DNA of 64,000 nucleotides, taken from contig DAISIK010000006.1 of the NCBI GenBank assembly GCA_036822055.1, positions 1 through 64,000 on the forward strand. The letters are read 5' to 3'. Positions 18,201 through 26,478 of this stretch are shown piece after piece (the first letter of the stretch is position 1; every line of letters begins with the position of its first letter). The stretch is from DAISIK01 sp036822055 (GTDB taxonomy: Bacteria; Verrucomicrobiota; Verrucomicrobiia; Opitutales; Puniceicoccaceae). A program made the translations under genes and the position numbers. The notes beneath the pieces were generated by a model. The model was given only the letters and a program-made list of their open reading frames with translations, made no database searches and was not told where the DNA came from.

Positions 18201-18298
18201 ACCGAGGACAGGGCCTGAAGTCCCGCGATAATCACCACGATGTTGACCACGATGGCGAGTACCGGACGTTGGATAAAAAGATCTGTAATAGATTTCAT
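15203..18298 (-). CDS. RND efflux pump inner-membrane transporter (HAE1/AcrB type)
   Basis: 1031 residues from the ATG at 18298; a 13-codon upstream extension is not needed. Proton-driven export of hydrophobic drugs or solvents from periplasm to the outer-membrane channel is the expected role. Features: N-terminal helix (FIQRPVLAIVVNIVVIIAGL), porter domain beginning QYPRTDDATIVVTTAYIGA, VGLVVDDAIVMVENVERNM in TM4 with the Asp pair needed for proton relay, a second large periplasmic loop and the closing TM bundle. AFTLAGAVLISGFVAIT and the GIISKNGILIVEFAN segment in TM10 are typical. Substrate range cannot be predicted. It lies in the operon marR, adaptor, pump, channel. Confidence 0.95.
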   Translation of the reverse strand: MKSITDLFIQRPVLAIVVNIVVIIAGLQALSSVSVRQYPRTDDATIVVTTAYIGADADLVRGFITTPIERSISAADGIDFVQSESTLGLSIVRARLNLNYDPNKALSEISAKVDKVRGDLPPEAEVPVIDIESSDSQFAAAYLSFSSDILNGNEITDYLNRVVKPRLDSVDGVQEARILGDRTFAMRIWLKPDRMAALDITAGEVRMALANNNYLAAVGQTKGNFVRVNLTADTDIRTEEAFRRLIIREDEGAIIRLEDLADVQLGAENYEAEVRFSGQTATFIGVFALPTANVIEVIRGVREELDKISAALPTGLIATVAYDSTEYINDAIKEVTMTLVETLIIVVVVIFLFLGSLRSVLVPAVAIPVSLIGALFLIQVFGFTINLLTLLAIVLSVGLVVDDAIVMVENVERNMRRGLSPKEAAIKGARELVGPVIAMTITLASVYAPIGLQGGLTGALFREFAFTLAGAVLISGFVAITLSPVMSASLLRNKSEDTGLSARINKGFQVLRKYYGAALDAVLSVRPLVYGVWVLLVGALLPMYMLSPNELAPTEDQGIVFSALSGPANATIEQSIHFSEPVNDVFMGFPETQFTFQIILPTGGFAGMGLVPWSQRERTAMEIQPEVQGRLSINPGVDTFVLLPAPLPGGSDFPVEFLITSTANAERLLEFATQLQDLAAASGKFAFPPMIDLKIDQPQTRILINRERVADLGLDMRQVGADVAAAVGGNFVNRFSIAGRSYKVIPQVERIARLNPEQLEDLYIRGPEGQTVPLSTVATLQREVVPRSLNRFQQLNAVKLSGVAITTLDDALSFMEAEAAKLLPQGYNVDYTGQSRQLRTEGGKFVSSLVLALVLVFLVLAAQFNSFRDPLVILLGSVPLAIFGALCFTFLRMLNPNIPFFTDGFTTSINIYSQVGLVTLAGIISKNGILIVEFANVLQREGLEKLTAIREAARIRLRPVLMTSMATIIGHFPLVLVSGAGAEARNSIGLIVVGGMAIGTFFTLFFVPCLYMLIAKDRGGKLTEFSDHRIE

Positions 18299-18344
18299 GT
18301 TTTTGCAGCTCGGCTCTCCTCGCCTCGATTCGATCAATCCGTCC

Positions 18345-19490
18345 TCAAGAGTTCGGGGGCGTGGGATTTTCTGAAGGCTCGATTCTCAATTCGTTGTTCA
18401 CCACCACTGCTGAGCCATTGCTCAATTTGAAAACACCCGAGTCAGCCACCAGGTCGCCCTCGTTAAGACCTTCAACCACCTCGACAAAGTCGCCTCTGGT
18501 CCCTCCCAGCCGAATGAAAACCTGCTGTGCAAAAAGAGTTCCTTCGCTCGCCTCACCGTCGTCTCGCTCGGGCTTTTCCTCCGAAAGGAGAAAGACCGAA
18601 TCCCCGAACGGAGCAAAGAGAACGGCCGTTTGAGGGATTACCAGGACTGATTTTGTCTCCGGCCCCACCATCCTGACATCGAGGAACATCCCTGGAATAA
18701 GCGCTCCGTCAGGATTCCCGAAAAGAGCCCTCAGCCCGATGGAACGCGTTCGCGAGTCGATCTCGGAGTTTTTCGCCGCCAGTCGCCCGGAAACTTCTCT
18801 CTTCCCCAGGGCATCACCCATGGCCCGCACCTCCATCCCGCTTTGGATCATCGGAAGAAACCTCTGAGGAATCCTGAAATCAACAAACACCTCCGACGCA
18901 TCCTGGATCGAAACGATTGCCATCCCCGGTCCAATGTAGGCACCGGGGTCCACCTGCCGGATACCGAGCACGCCATCAAAGGGCGCCCGGATGGTCTTTC
19001 TCGCCAGTGCCGCCTCAGCATTTCTCAACTGCGCCTCGGCCTCATTAAATAGGGCCTCAGCGGTATCCAGCTCTGATTGGGCTACCGTGTTCCGCCCCCT
19101 CAGTTCCCGAATCCGCCTCAGATTAATTTCGGCGAGATCCCGCCGCGAGACTGCTGCATCTCGAGCCGCCTTCTCAACTGAATCGTCCAACCGAACCAGG
19201 AGATCTCCAGCTTTCGCCCGAGCACCGGATTCGAAAAAGAGCTCCTCCACCTGACCCGATACCTCTGGAGACACCACCACGCCTCGAATTGCCCTGACCG
19301 TGCCCACGCTGGCGACGCTCTCCTCCCATTCCCGCTTTTCAACCTTGGTTGCCGTCACTGAGGATGGGGGCAATGGTGGCTCTCCCCCGGAAGTTAGAAT
19401 CTTGATCTGGGCAGCCTTGGTGCCCGCCAAAATTCCAAAGACCAAAAAGGTCCCCAATAATATCAATGCAATCGTTATTCCCTTATTCAT
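18345..19490 (-). CDS. RND efflux periplasmic adaptor (HlyD/AcrA type)
   Basis: 381 residues; the ATG at 19490 has GGAAAG six bases upstream and gives an N-terminal membrane anchor (IALILLGTFLVFGILAG, about 6-22). The biotinyl-lipoyl half-motifs flank the coiled-coil hairpin: VSPEVSGQVEELFFESGARAKAGDLLVRLD-type region (about 70-100) and IRAPFDGVLGIRQVDPGAYI (about 165-185). A beta-barrel and membrane-proximal domain follow. It bridges the RND pump and the outer-membrane channel. It starts 31 bases after the MarR stop and ends 46 bases before the pump gene. Confidence 0.92.
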   Translation of the reverse strand: MNKGITIALILLGTFLVFGILAGTKAAQIKILTSGGEPPLPPSSVTATKVEKREWEESVASVGTVRAIRGVVVSPEVSGQVEELFFESGARAKAGDLLVRLDDSVEKAARDAAVSRRDLAEINLRRIRELRGRNTVAQSELDTAEALFNEAEAQLRNAEAALARKTIRAPFDGVLGIRQVDPGAYIGPGMAIVSIQDASEVFVDFRIPQRFLPMIQSGMEVRAMGDALGKREVSGRLAAKNSEIDSRTRSIGLRALFGNPDGALIPGMFLDVRMVGPETKSVLVIPQTAVLFAPFGDSVFLLSEEKPERDDGEASEGTLFAQQVFIRLGGTRGDFVEVVEGLNEGDLVADSGVFKLSNGSAVVVNNELRIEPSENPTPPNS

Positions 19491-19521
19491 CTGTCTTTCC
19501 ACTCCCTGATCTGCCTGACTT

Positions 19522-20067
19522 CTACCCCGCAAACCCGACACCTCGTCTGGTTTGAAACTCCTCAACATGTTTAATTACCCCCCCAAGGCCCTTCACGAGC
19601 CGCTTCCGGTCTCGCAATTCTATACCTTTAAGCGCCCGCCCGATCTCCTCAAAGTGCGGTGGTAAAACACTCTGGAGAAGCTCGAATCCCTTGGCCGACA
19701 GAGTAACCATTTTTTGTCGGCGGTCGGTGCTCGATGGCTCAATCTCGATCAAGCCATCCTTGGCCAGATTGTCCAGGAGACCCGTCATCGTAGCCCGGGT
19801 AACCATTGCCTCATCAGCAAGCTCAGCGGGGGAACGATGAACGGCTAAATTCTTCGACTTGTCCAAGAGCAAGATGAGGACGAGAAACCTCGCCCGACTC
19901 AAACCGTGCTTCTCCAATGATTGATCTCCGAAACGCCCGCAAACATCCCCGGCCCGCAGAACGTGGAGAAAAAGCTCCATAGCACTCGGATCCATTCCGG
20001 GAAAATTTTCCGCACACTCGAGCAGACACTCGTAGCGCGGAATTTCTTTGATCATTACCTGGGCCAT
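19522..20067 (-). CDS. MarR-family transcriptional regulator
   Basis: 181 residues with a MarR winged helix. SRARFLVLILLL helix (about 64-75), then SPAELADEAMVTRATMTGLLDNLAKDGLIE as recognition helix-turn-helix (about 84-112), then the wing with SSTDRRQKMVTLSAKG. The DxR-type wing motif of MarR proteins (STDRR) is intact. It is the first gene of the efflux operon and presumably represses it together with itself until a ligand binds. The start is uncertain: ATG at 20067 lies right behind GGAAGGAAGG, while an ATG at 20055 would have better spacing. Confidence 0.9.
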   Translation of the reverse strand: MAQVMIKEIPRYECLLECAENFPGMDPSAMELFLHVLRAGDVCGRFGDQSLEKHGLSRARFLVLILLLDKSKNLAVHRSPAELADEAMVTRATMTGLLDNLAKDGLIEIEPSSTDRRQKMVTLSAKGFELLQSVLPPHFEEIGRALKGIELRDRKRLVKGLGGVIKHVEEFQTRRGVGFAG

Positions 20068-20084
20068 CCTTCCTTCCAACGAAA

Positions 20085-20125
20085 AAAGGTTAGCTACCTT
20101 ACTGTCAACTGGCTAATGATTATTT
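20085..20125 (-). promoter_or_regulatory. candidate promoter and operator of the efflux operon
   Basis: Between dnaE and marR the minus strand carries TTGACA (complement of 20103-20108), a perfect -35 word. It lies inside an imperfect dyad whose outer arms TTAGC and GCTAA are about 17 bases apart (near 20090-20116). No clear -10 box follows; TAACCT is the nearest. A MarR-type autoregulatory site here is inference. Confidence 0.4.
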
Positions 20126-20153
20126 TTCTGTAACATTTCCATGCGTTACTGTT

Positions 20154-23100
20154 TTAAGAAGCGTTCCTTCTACCCCACTGGGGTTCCGGCGTTTCAAGCT
20201 CTAGCTCCTTGGCAACAATCCGGCAGCCAAGGATCCCCGGAAGCTCTCTCAACCTTCGAAAGGAATCGGGGCGAAGTGCCCATCGGAGCGATTGACCAAG
20301 TCGGGCCCGCAGCGCGTGTCTCTCTCCATCCGGAAAGGCCAAGGTTACCAACACATCACCGCTCTCCTTTAAAAGTGTATTCTTCAGTTCCCGAAGAGCC
20401 TCCAAGCCTGCCGGGTCGTTGGAAACCACAAAGCTGATGCGCTCGATCGTCCGCTCAAGATAGGACTCCAGGTTTTCCATGCGCTCGGCCCGCAGAGTCC
20501 TTTCCTCGTCGCGCAGATTCAAAAACCCTTCCACCGCCACGATCCGATCAACTTCAAGGTAGCCTTTGATACGCTCGAAGACCTCGGGGAATGCCAAAAG
20601 CTTGTAGCTACCGCGCCGCGTTAACAGTTCGAAACGGGCCCAGGCCCGACCGTCTTTGCGGGTGAAAGCCTTTTGCACGTTGCTGATGATTCCACAGATC
20701 CGAAAGGGACTTTGATCGCCAAGACCACTCCAGTCGTCCCCGCTGAAGGAGTCGACCCGAGCCGTAATTTCAGCGAATCGATCCATGGGATGCCCCGAAA
20801 TATAAAACCCGACCAACTCCTTCTCAAAGGTCAGGCGGTCCTTGATCGGCATTGCCTCCACCATCCGTAAAACCACTCCACTCGTCTCTAGCGATGCCGT
20901 CTCGGTCGGATTCTCGATTAGGTCGAAGAGACTCCCCTGACCACGCTCTTCGTCTCGCTTTCTCGCCACCACCGAACCGATTTGCACATCAAGATTGGCC
21001 AGAAGGTGGCCGCGTTCCTCCCCCAGATCGTCAAAGCCACCTGACTTTACCAGGCACTCAATCACCCGCCGGGAAACCGTTTTAAGATCAACCCGTCCTA
21101 CAAAGTCAGCAAAGCTGGCATATCGACCTCCCCGTTCCCGCTCCTCGACGATCGCATTAGTAGCCGACTCGCCAACCCCCTTGATGGCACTGAGACCAAA
21201 CCGAATGCTTCCTTTTCTCGCTGCCCCTTGAGTCCCATCGACGGAAGGAATCGGGGTAAAGGTGTGCCCCGATTCATTCACACTCGGGCCGAGAACCGAG
21301 ATTCCCAGATCGATTGCCTCTCCGATAAACTCTGAAACCTTCTCAGCATTTCCCAGTTCGGAAGAGAGCACGGCTGCCATGAACTCAACCGGGTAGTTGG
21401 CCTTCAAATAGGCCGTCCGGTAGCTCAGCATGGCATAGGCAGCCGAGTGCGACTTATTAAAGCCGTACTCAGCAAATTTCTCCAGTATTGCAAAAATGTG
21501 TTCTGCCGTTTTGCGGTCCATCCCCTGGTGCTTCCTGGCGCCCTCAATGAAGCCCTCCCGCTGCTGCTCCATCACCTCCTTCTTCTTCTTCCCCATCGCC
21601 CGCCGGAGAATATCAGCGTCCCCCAGGGTGTAGCCTGCTACCCGCTGCGCCGCCTGCATTACCTGTTCCTGGTAAACGAGTACCCCGTAGGTTTCCTTAA
21701 CCAGATCTTCAAGCAGCGGGTGAGGGATCTGAATCTTCGAAGGGTCCCGCTTCCCCTCAATGAATTGAGGAATGAACTGCATCGGCCCGGGCCGGTAGAG
21801 GGCGATTAAGGCGATGATTTCCTCGAAAGAACTGATCCCGATTTGGCGGCAGAGCCCCTGCATCCCGTCTGATTCCAGTTGGAAAACCCCCTTGGTCTTC
21901 CCCCGGTTGAGCAGTGCAAAGGTCGCCTCATCATCCAGGGGAACATCCTCCACGCAAAAATTGGCCAGGTTTTGGGTCCGGCGAACGTTCTCCTCAGCAT
22001 CGGAAATCACCGTAACGTTTTTTAATCCCAAAAAGTCCATTTTGAGAAGGCCGAGATCCTCCACTGGCCCCTTTGCGTACTGGGTGGTCAGGGCTCCTTC
22101 CTGGATTGTCACCGGAACCAGGTCGGTTAGCGGACGATCTGAGATGATGATACCGCACGCGTGCTTGCCCGTATTCCGCACCATCTTTTCGATCACCAAA
22201 CCTTCTTCGAGAATCTCCGCCGCGACCGGGTTGCGGGAAATTTCTTTTTGCAGATCCGGGCTTTTATTAACCGCATCGTCCAGGGAAATGTTGAGGACCT
22301 CCGGGATCATTTTTGCCATCTTGTCGGCTTCGGCATAGGACACGCCCTTCACCCTCGCCAAATCCCGCAGTACCATCTTCGCCCCAAAGGTTCCGTAGGT
22401 GATGATGTTCGCAACCGCATCTCGCCCGTATTTACCCCGAACGTATTCGACCACCTCGTCCCTTCGCCTCATGCAGAAGTCGATATCAAAGTCCGGAGGC
22501 GAAACACGCTCCAGGTTGAGCATCCGCTCGAAAAGAAGTCCAAACCGGAGGGGCTCGATGTCCGTGATTTTGAGAATGTAGGCCACCATGCAACCCGCGC
22601 CCGATCCCCGCCCCGGACCCACGGGAATACCGTTCCTTCGCGCCCAGTCGATAAAGTCCCAAACAATCAAAAAGTAGTCGACGAATCCGGTGCCGGCGAT
22701 GATAGCGAGCTCATAGTCGAGCTTTGCGCAGAGTTGACGGGCAAAGTCTGGAGCCTCGCCCGGCCTCGGCTCGTACTGATCCGGTGCTCGGTAATCCACC
22801 CCGTAGCGATCAAGCAAACCTCGGCGACAAAGATCGAATAGAATCAATCCATTTTCCCGAATCCTCGCCCGCTCTTCAGCACTTAGTTCAGTCGGCGGCT
22901 GTCCCATTCGGGCATCGACCTTCCGCTTTTCGTCAAGATAGAGGTCGATGATCCGGTCAAAGCTGTCCACGTCCCTCTCAAAAACCAGCTCGGGCGGACA
23001 TTCGAAAACCGGATAGTGGTTTTCCTTGAAGGAGATGGTTAGGTCAACTTGATCGGCCACCGCTAAAGTGTTGTCCAAGGCCTCGGGGATTTCCTTGAAA

Positions 23101-23933
23101 ACCTGCTCCATCTCTTCCCGACTCTTAAGGTAAAATTGCCGGGAGGGATACCGCATCCGATCCTCATCAGCGATCAGCTTTCCCGTCTGAATGCAGAGGA
23201 GGGAATCGTGCGGACGCCAGTCCTGCTTTCGCACGTAATGCACGTCGTTTGCCGCCACCACCTTCAATCCAAATTCCTTGGCCAGGCTGAGAAGACCGGG
23301 GATGATTCTTCGTTGCGCGGCGATCCCGTGGTCCTGGATCTCGATGTAATAAAAATCCCTGCCGAAGATATCTACAAACTGCCCCGTAACCTCACGGGCC
23401 TTTTCGTAGTCATTGTAGAGCAAGTACTGTGAGGCCACCCCATTAATGCACCCGGACAGACCAATGATGCCCCGCGAATATTTCGCCAGCTGCTCCATGT
23501 CGGTTCTGGGGCGGTAGTACATGCCGCGCAAATGGGCATCCGAGACGAGCTTGACCAAGTTTTGGTAACCCTCGAAGTTCCTCGCGATCAGGGTTTTGTG
23601 GTGGATCTGATGCTTGGGAAAGTCGGCTCTCCCAAGTTCTTCCTCAGGAACATCGTCAATATCATCCGATCGCTTCCGCTCCCTTTTCGGGCGCTCCTCC
23701 ATCCGGTGATCATGGACCAGATAGATTTCGCAACCGATCAGTGGCTTGATTCCGCGGTTGATCATCTCGCGGTAGAAGTTGATCGCCCCGAACAGGTTGC
23801 CATGATCCGTCATCGCCACCGCGGGCATGCCCAGCTCGACACATCGCTCCGCTAAACGGTCGATCCGACAGGCTCCGTCCAGGAGGGAGTAATCGGTGTG
23901 CAGGTGGAGGTGAACGAAACTTTTGGAGGCCAC
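20154..23933 (-). CDS. dnaE: DNA polymerase III alpha subunit
   Basis: Replicative polymerase of 1259 residues, read from a GTG start. The N-terminal PHP domain is seen in FVHLHLHTDYSLLDGACRI and AMTDHGNLFGAINFY. The palm carries PVGPGRGSGAGCMVAY and PPDFDIDFCMRRRDEVVEY, whose PDxDxDF holds two catalytic aspartates; the third is in KMDFLGLKNVTV. FNKSHSAAYAMLSYRTAYLKANYPVEF is the conserved fingers segment (quoted here in parts: FNKSHSAAYAM and YLKANYPVEF). An OB-fold and C-terminal region follow from about 1020. Length and motifs fit DnaE1 rather than PolC. Transcription enters from upstream genes or its own promoter; the STAS-like gene ends 31 bases before it. Confidence 0.96.
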   Translation of the reverse strand: MASKSFVHLHLHTDYSLLDGACRIDRLAERCVELGMPAVAMTDHGNLFGAINFYREMINRGIKPLIGCEIYLVHDHRMEERPKRERKRSDDIDDVPEEELGRADFPKHQIHHKTLIARNFEGYQNLVKLVSDAHLRGMYYRPRTDMEQLAKYSRGIIGLSGCINGVASQYLLYNDYEKAREVTGQFVDIFGRDFYYIEIQDHGIAAQRRIIPGLLSLAKEFGLKVVAANDVHYVRKQDWRPHDSLLCIQTGKLIADEDRMRYPSRQFYLKSREEMEQVFKEIPEALDNTLAVADQVDLTISFKENHYPVFECPPELVFERDVDSFDRIIDLYLDEKRKVDARMGQPPTELSAEERARIRENGLILFDLCRRGLLDRYGVDYRAPDQYEPRPGEAPDFARQLCAKLDYELAIIAGTGFVDYFLIVWDFIDWARRNGIPVGPGRGSGAGCMVAYILKITDIEPLRFGLLFERMLNLERVSPPDFDIDFCMRRRDEVVEYVRGKYGRDAVANIITYGTFGAKMVLRDLARVKGVSYAEADKMAKMIPEVLNISLDDAVNKSPDLQKEISRNPVAAEILEEGLVIEKMVRNTGKHACGIIISDRPLTDLVPVTIQEGALTTQYAKGPVEDLGLLKMDFLGLKNVTVISDAEENVRRTQNLANFCVEDVPLDDEATFALLNRGKTKGVFQLESDGMQGLCRQIGISSFEEIIALIALYRPGPMQFIPQFIEGKRDPSKIQIPHPLLEDLVKETYGVLVYQEQVMQAAQRVAGYTLGDADILRRAMGKKKKEVMEQQREGFIEGARKHQGMDRKTAEHIFAILEKFAEYGFNKSHSAAYAMLSYRTAYLKANYPVEFMAAVLSSELGNAEKVSEFIGEAIDLGISVLGPSVNESGHTFTPIPSVDGTQGAARKGSIRFGLSAIKGVGESATNAIVEERERGGRYASFADFVGRVDLKTVSRRVIECLVKSGGFDDLGEERGHLLANLDVQIGSVVARKRDEERGQGSLFDLIENPTETASLETSGVVLRMVEAMPIKDRLTFEKELVGFYISGHPMDRFAEITARVDSFSGDDWSGLGDQSPFRICGIISNVQKAFTRKDGRAWARFELLTRRGSYKLLAFPEVFERIKGYLEVDRIVAVEGFLNLRDEERTLRAERMENLESYLERTIERISFVVSNDPAGLEALRELKNTLLKESGDVLVTLAFPDGERHALRARLGQSLRWALRPDSFRRLRELPGILGCRIVAKELELETPEPQWGRRNAS

Positions 23934-23964
23934 CTCACGACCATCTCCGCCCCGTCAAATGACT

Positions 23965-24426
23965 TCAATCCGAAAGCTTGGCATCCAGAAAATACCCCAT
24001 TTCCTCCAGCCAATTAATTGCCTCTGCCCGCTCTTTGAAGAGCCTTGGGACCCACTGGCTGGACTCTACTACTTTAGCATAGGCCTCAAAACCTGTCTTG
24101 ATCTGGCACTCGGGGTCCTCCACCACCGCGAGGTAGATTCTCTGGCTTCCCAGCCTAAGGGTTTCGATGAGGGCGCGATCGAGATAGGCAATCAGTTTCA
24201 TCTTGGCGGCTGGGTGGATCACCCGCTGCGCTCGGGAATAATCCATCAACTGGAAGCGCATTCGGTCTCCTTGCATATTTCCAACGATCTCTTCGTTGAT
24301 TTCGTCGAGATCCCCGATTGACGCCTCTCCAAAGAAGGTCACCCAGATCCCCGAACTACACCATTTCAAATCATAACCCATACCAATTTCATTCTTTTCG
24401 ACCCGGAGATCACCTTGCCCGCTCAT
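23965..24426 (-). CDS. STAS/SpoIIAA-like hypothetical protein
   Basis: 153 residues without signal or membrane segments. The pattern YDLKWCSSGIWVTFFGEASIGD, then FQLMDYSRAQRVI and a final RLFKERAEAINWLEEMG helix, is what small STAS-like or SpoIIAA-like single-domain proteins show. No conserved phosphorylatable serine in the usual place is obvious. If real STAS, it may act as an anti-anti-sigma-type or sensory partner, but no kinase or sigma factor is next to it. The start at 24426 has AGGA touching the ATG; the internal ATG at 24381 is an alternative. It sits between the SUMF1-like gene and dnaE. Confidence 0.5.
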   Translation of the reverse strand: MSGQGDLRVEKNEIGMGYDLKWCSSGIWVTFFGEASIGDLDEINEEIVGNMQGDRMRFQLMDYSRAQRVIHPAAKMKLIAYLDRALIETLRLGSQRIYLAVVEDPECQIKTGFEAYAKVVESSQWVPRLFKERAEAINWLEEMGYFLDAKLSD

Positions 24427-24468
24427 TCCTGGACAACCTCAACCGCATCACCGACCACCGTCGGGAAA

Positions 24469-24503
24469 TTTTCCTGTCTAGTCGAGAAAGAACCACAGGA
24501 AAA
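24469..24503 (-). terminator. inverted repeat behind the SUMF1-like gene
   Basis: TTTTCCTGT (24469-24477) and ACAGGAAAA (24495-24503) form a perfect nine-pair stem with a 17-base loop in the 156-base gap between two minus-strand genes. There is no long T tract. Likely transcript end or mRNA hairpin, possibly a bidirectional protein-binding dyad. Confidence 0.45.
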
Positions 24504-24582
24504 GAGGGGTTCCTTAGTCACCCCAGCTTCTTTAAGTTTCTCCGGTGGAAACAATTAGATCAAGCCTCGCGGCCGGCGAGAA

Positions 24583-26217
24583 TTAGAAACTCCCCAGCTC
24601 GAGAAGCACCCTGAAACCAATGAACTGATTTGATTCCTGGGGAGGAAAATCCCATCGGTTGGCTGAGCGGGCGACCGCAGCGTTGTCGATGTAGGATCCC
24701 CCTCTCAACACCCTCGTTGCTGATGGCCCGGCGGCTGGTCCCTGAGGGTCAACAACCGGACTGGTAGGATAAGGTCCATAAGCATCTGCGACCCACTCCC
24801 AGACATTTCCGTGGACGTCATACAATCCAAACGAGTTGGCCGGTCCCGCAGTTCCAACCGGCACCGGACCCGGTTTGTTAGCGGGAGGAAATTCATAAAT
24901 ATTGGCAATCTGGGTGGTGATCTGGCCCTCGCCAATTGAGAATGGACCCGTGGTTCCGCCCCTCGTAGCCAGTTCCCACTCCGACTCGGTCGGCAGGCGG
25001 TACGATTTACCATCGAGTGCACCGAGACGCTCACAGAACTGAACTGCTTCGTTCCAGCTCACGTTGGTGATGGGCAAATTATCTCCCTCCAGAAAAGAAT
25101 TCCCACCCGCCAATTCTGGATTGCCCCCCATCACAGCAACCCATTCGCGCTGCGTTACTTCATGGACCCCGATAAAAAAACCTTCAGTGATGGTCACTTC
25201 GTGCTGATCCTCGTCCTCATCCCTGAAGGCTTCCAGCTCCGGAGATCCCTGTAGAAAAGTGTTGGGCGGGATGAAGGCAAACTGCATCCCGATCTTGTTT
25301 TCTACCACAAACCCTGGGGTGTAAACCTCCGTTCCCAAAAAATCACGCGCTTCCTTGATGCTGTTATCCAGGCGCAGAACCCGGCGATAGAAACCTGCTG
25401 CCACCAGTTTCTGATCGTTTTGGGCGGCCGCTCGAGCCGAGGCGATCCAAGTGTCGATGGTGTTCTGCCGCAAGTCGGGAAGTTTCTGCCTCAAAAGCTG
25501 GATCAATCCAATCCCCGCCTCAATGTTCCCCTGCGCGATGTTCTCCCGCGCCGACTTGATCTGAGCCTCCGATTCCAACCAACGCGGAGTGGGAGTTTCC
25601 GCGAGGCTGCTCAAACCATTCGCCTCGATTTCGTCACGGTAGGATGCCACAACACCCTCAAAAGCTATCTTTCCGAGCTGCTGCGAGGCCCTCTCGTAGA
25701 GAGAGGTAGCCTGGTCAAAGCTCCCAATCTGCAGCGCTTGATCCGCAGCTTCTTTGAGAGCTGATCCCTGTAAAAACTCTCTTGGGTAGTCTTCCTCACC
25801 CCCGAGTTCTTTTGCCAGATTGAGCATTTCACTGACCTGTGCGGAGGCCCTCACCGCTACCAGGGCCACGCTGTCGGGCCCTCCGCTGGGCCGGGCGTCC
25901 GCAGGTCCGATTCTCTCAACCAGGGGACCGGTGACCTTGCCTCCCGACAGGTCAATCACCTCGCCACCTTCGCCAAGGGCGACAAATAATTCCGCCGCTC
26001 CATCATCCTTCTTCGGCTCCGATTCACCGGAGATGGCCACTTCCCCCGGACCGCGGTTTGTCGCATCGATTCCGATCAAAATGGCAGCAACCGCCGCAAT
26101 AACCGCCATCAGAAATATCAAAACCCCCGGGCTTACCCCCGCTTGTGAAACATTCGAAACATTCAAAGGTTTATCGCGGAGATTCCGCCTTTCACGCACT
26201 ACCCCCTCATTACTCAT
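24583..26217 (-). CDS. membrane protein with SUMF1/FGE-like domain lacking catalytic cysteines
   Basis: 544 residues: a short N-terminus, one membrane helix (about 30-51), an acidic linker, an alpha-helical repeat region resembling TPRs (about 130-300) and a C-terminal SUMF1-type domain (about 305-544). The domain shows IGMQFAFIPPNTFLQGS, GFFIGVHEVTQREWVAVM, ITNVSWNEAVQFCERLG, YRLPTESEWELATRGG, YDVHGNVWEWVAD and RVLRGGSYIDN...GFRVLL. In true formylglycine-generating enzymes a Cys pair follows RGGS; here that stretch reads SYIDNAAVARSANRWD and has none. So the protein keeps the fold but should not make formylglycine. It may bind ligands or protein partners outside the inner membrane. Confidence 0.82.
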   Translation of the reverse strand: MSNEGVVRERRNLRDKPLNVSNVSQAGVSPGVLIFLMAVIAAVAAILIGIDATNRGPGEVAISGESEPKKDDGAAELFVALGEGGEVIDLSGGKVTGPLVERIGPADARPSGGPDSVALVAVRASAQVSEMLNLAKELGGEEDYPREFLQGSALKEAADQALQIGSFDQATSLYERASQQLGKIAFEGVVASYRDEIEANGLSSLAETPTPRWLESEAQIKSARENIAQGNIEAGIGLIQLLRQKLPDLRQNTIDTWIASARAAAQNDQKLVAAGFYRRVLRLDNSIKEARDFLGTEVYTPGFVVENKIGMQFAFIPPNTFLQGSPELEAFRDEDEDQHEVTITEGFFIGVHEVTQREWVAVMGGNPELAGGNSFLEGDNLPITNVSWNEAVQFCERLGALDGKSYRLPTESEWELATRGGTTGPFSIGEGQITTQIANIYEFPPANKPGPVPVGTAGPANSFGLYDVHGNVWEWVADAYGPYPTSPVVDPQGPAAGPSATRVLRGGSYIDNAAVARSANRWDFPPQESNQFIGFRVLLELGSF

Positions 26218-26478
26218 AAAGCTAGTGTTAAGCAGATAGCTTGCTTGTCCTTAAGGTCGAGTGGATTCTCTTCTTTGATTACTGATCCATTACCTGCAGA
26301 TTGTCTCGGAAAACTCTGACGTTTGATTAAGTCTTTAATAAAGAGCAGGTTACCATAAGCAAAAGTCGGTCCTGGCATCCTCCAGAGAGCAGAATTGGAA
26401 AGAAACTTTTTTGTTTCAATGGCCCAGTGACCGCTCTCTCCTTGCCTATCGGCCAAGCTCCTTCCAGCATCCGTTGAT

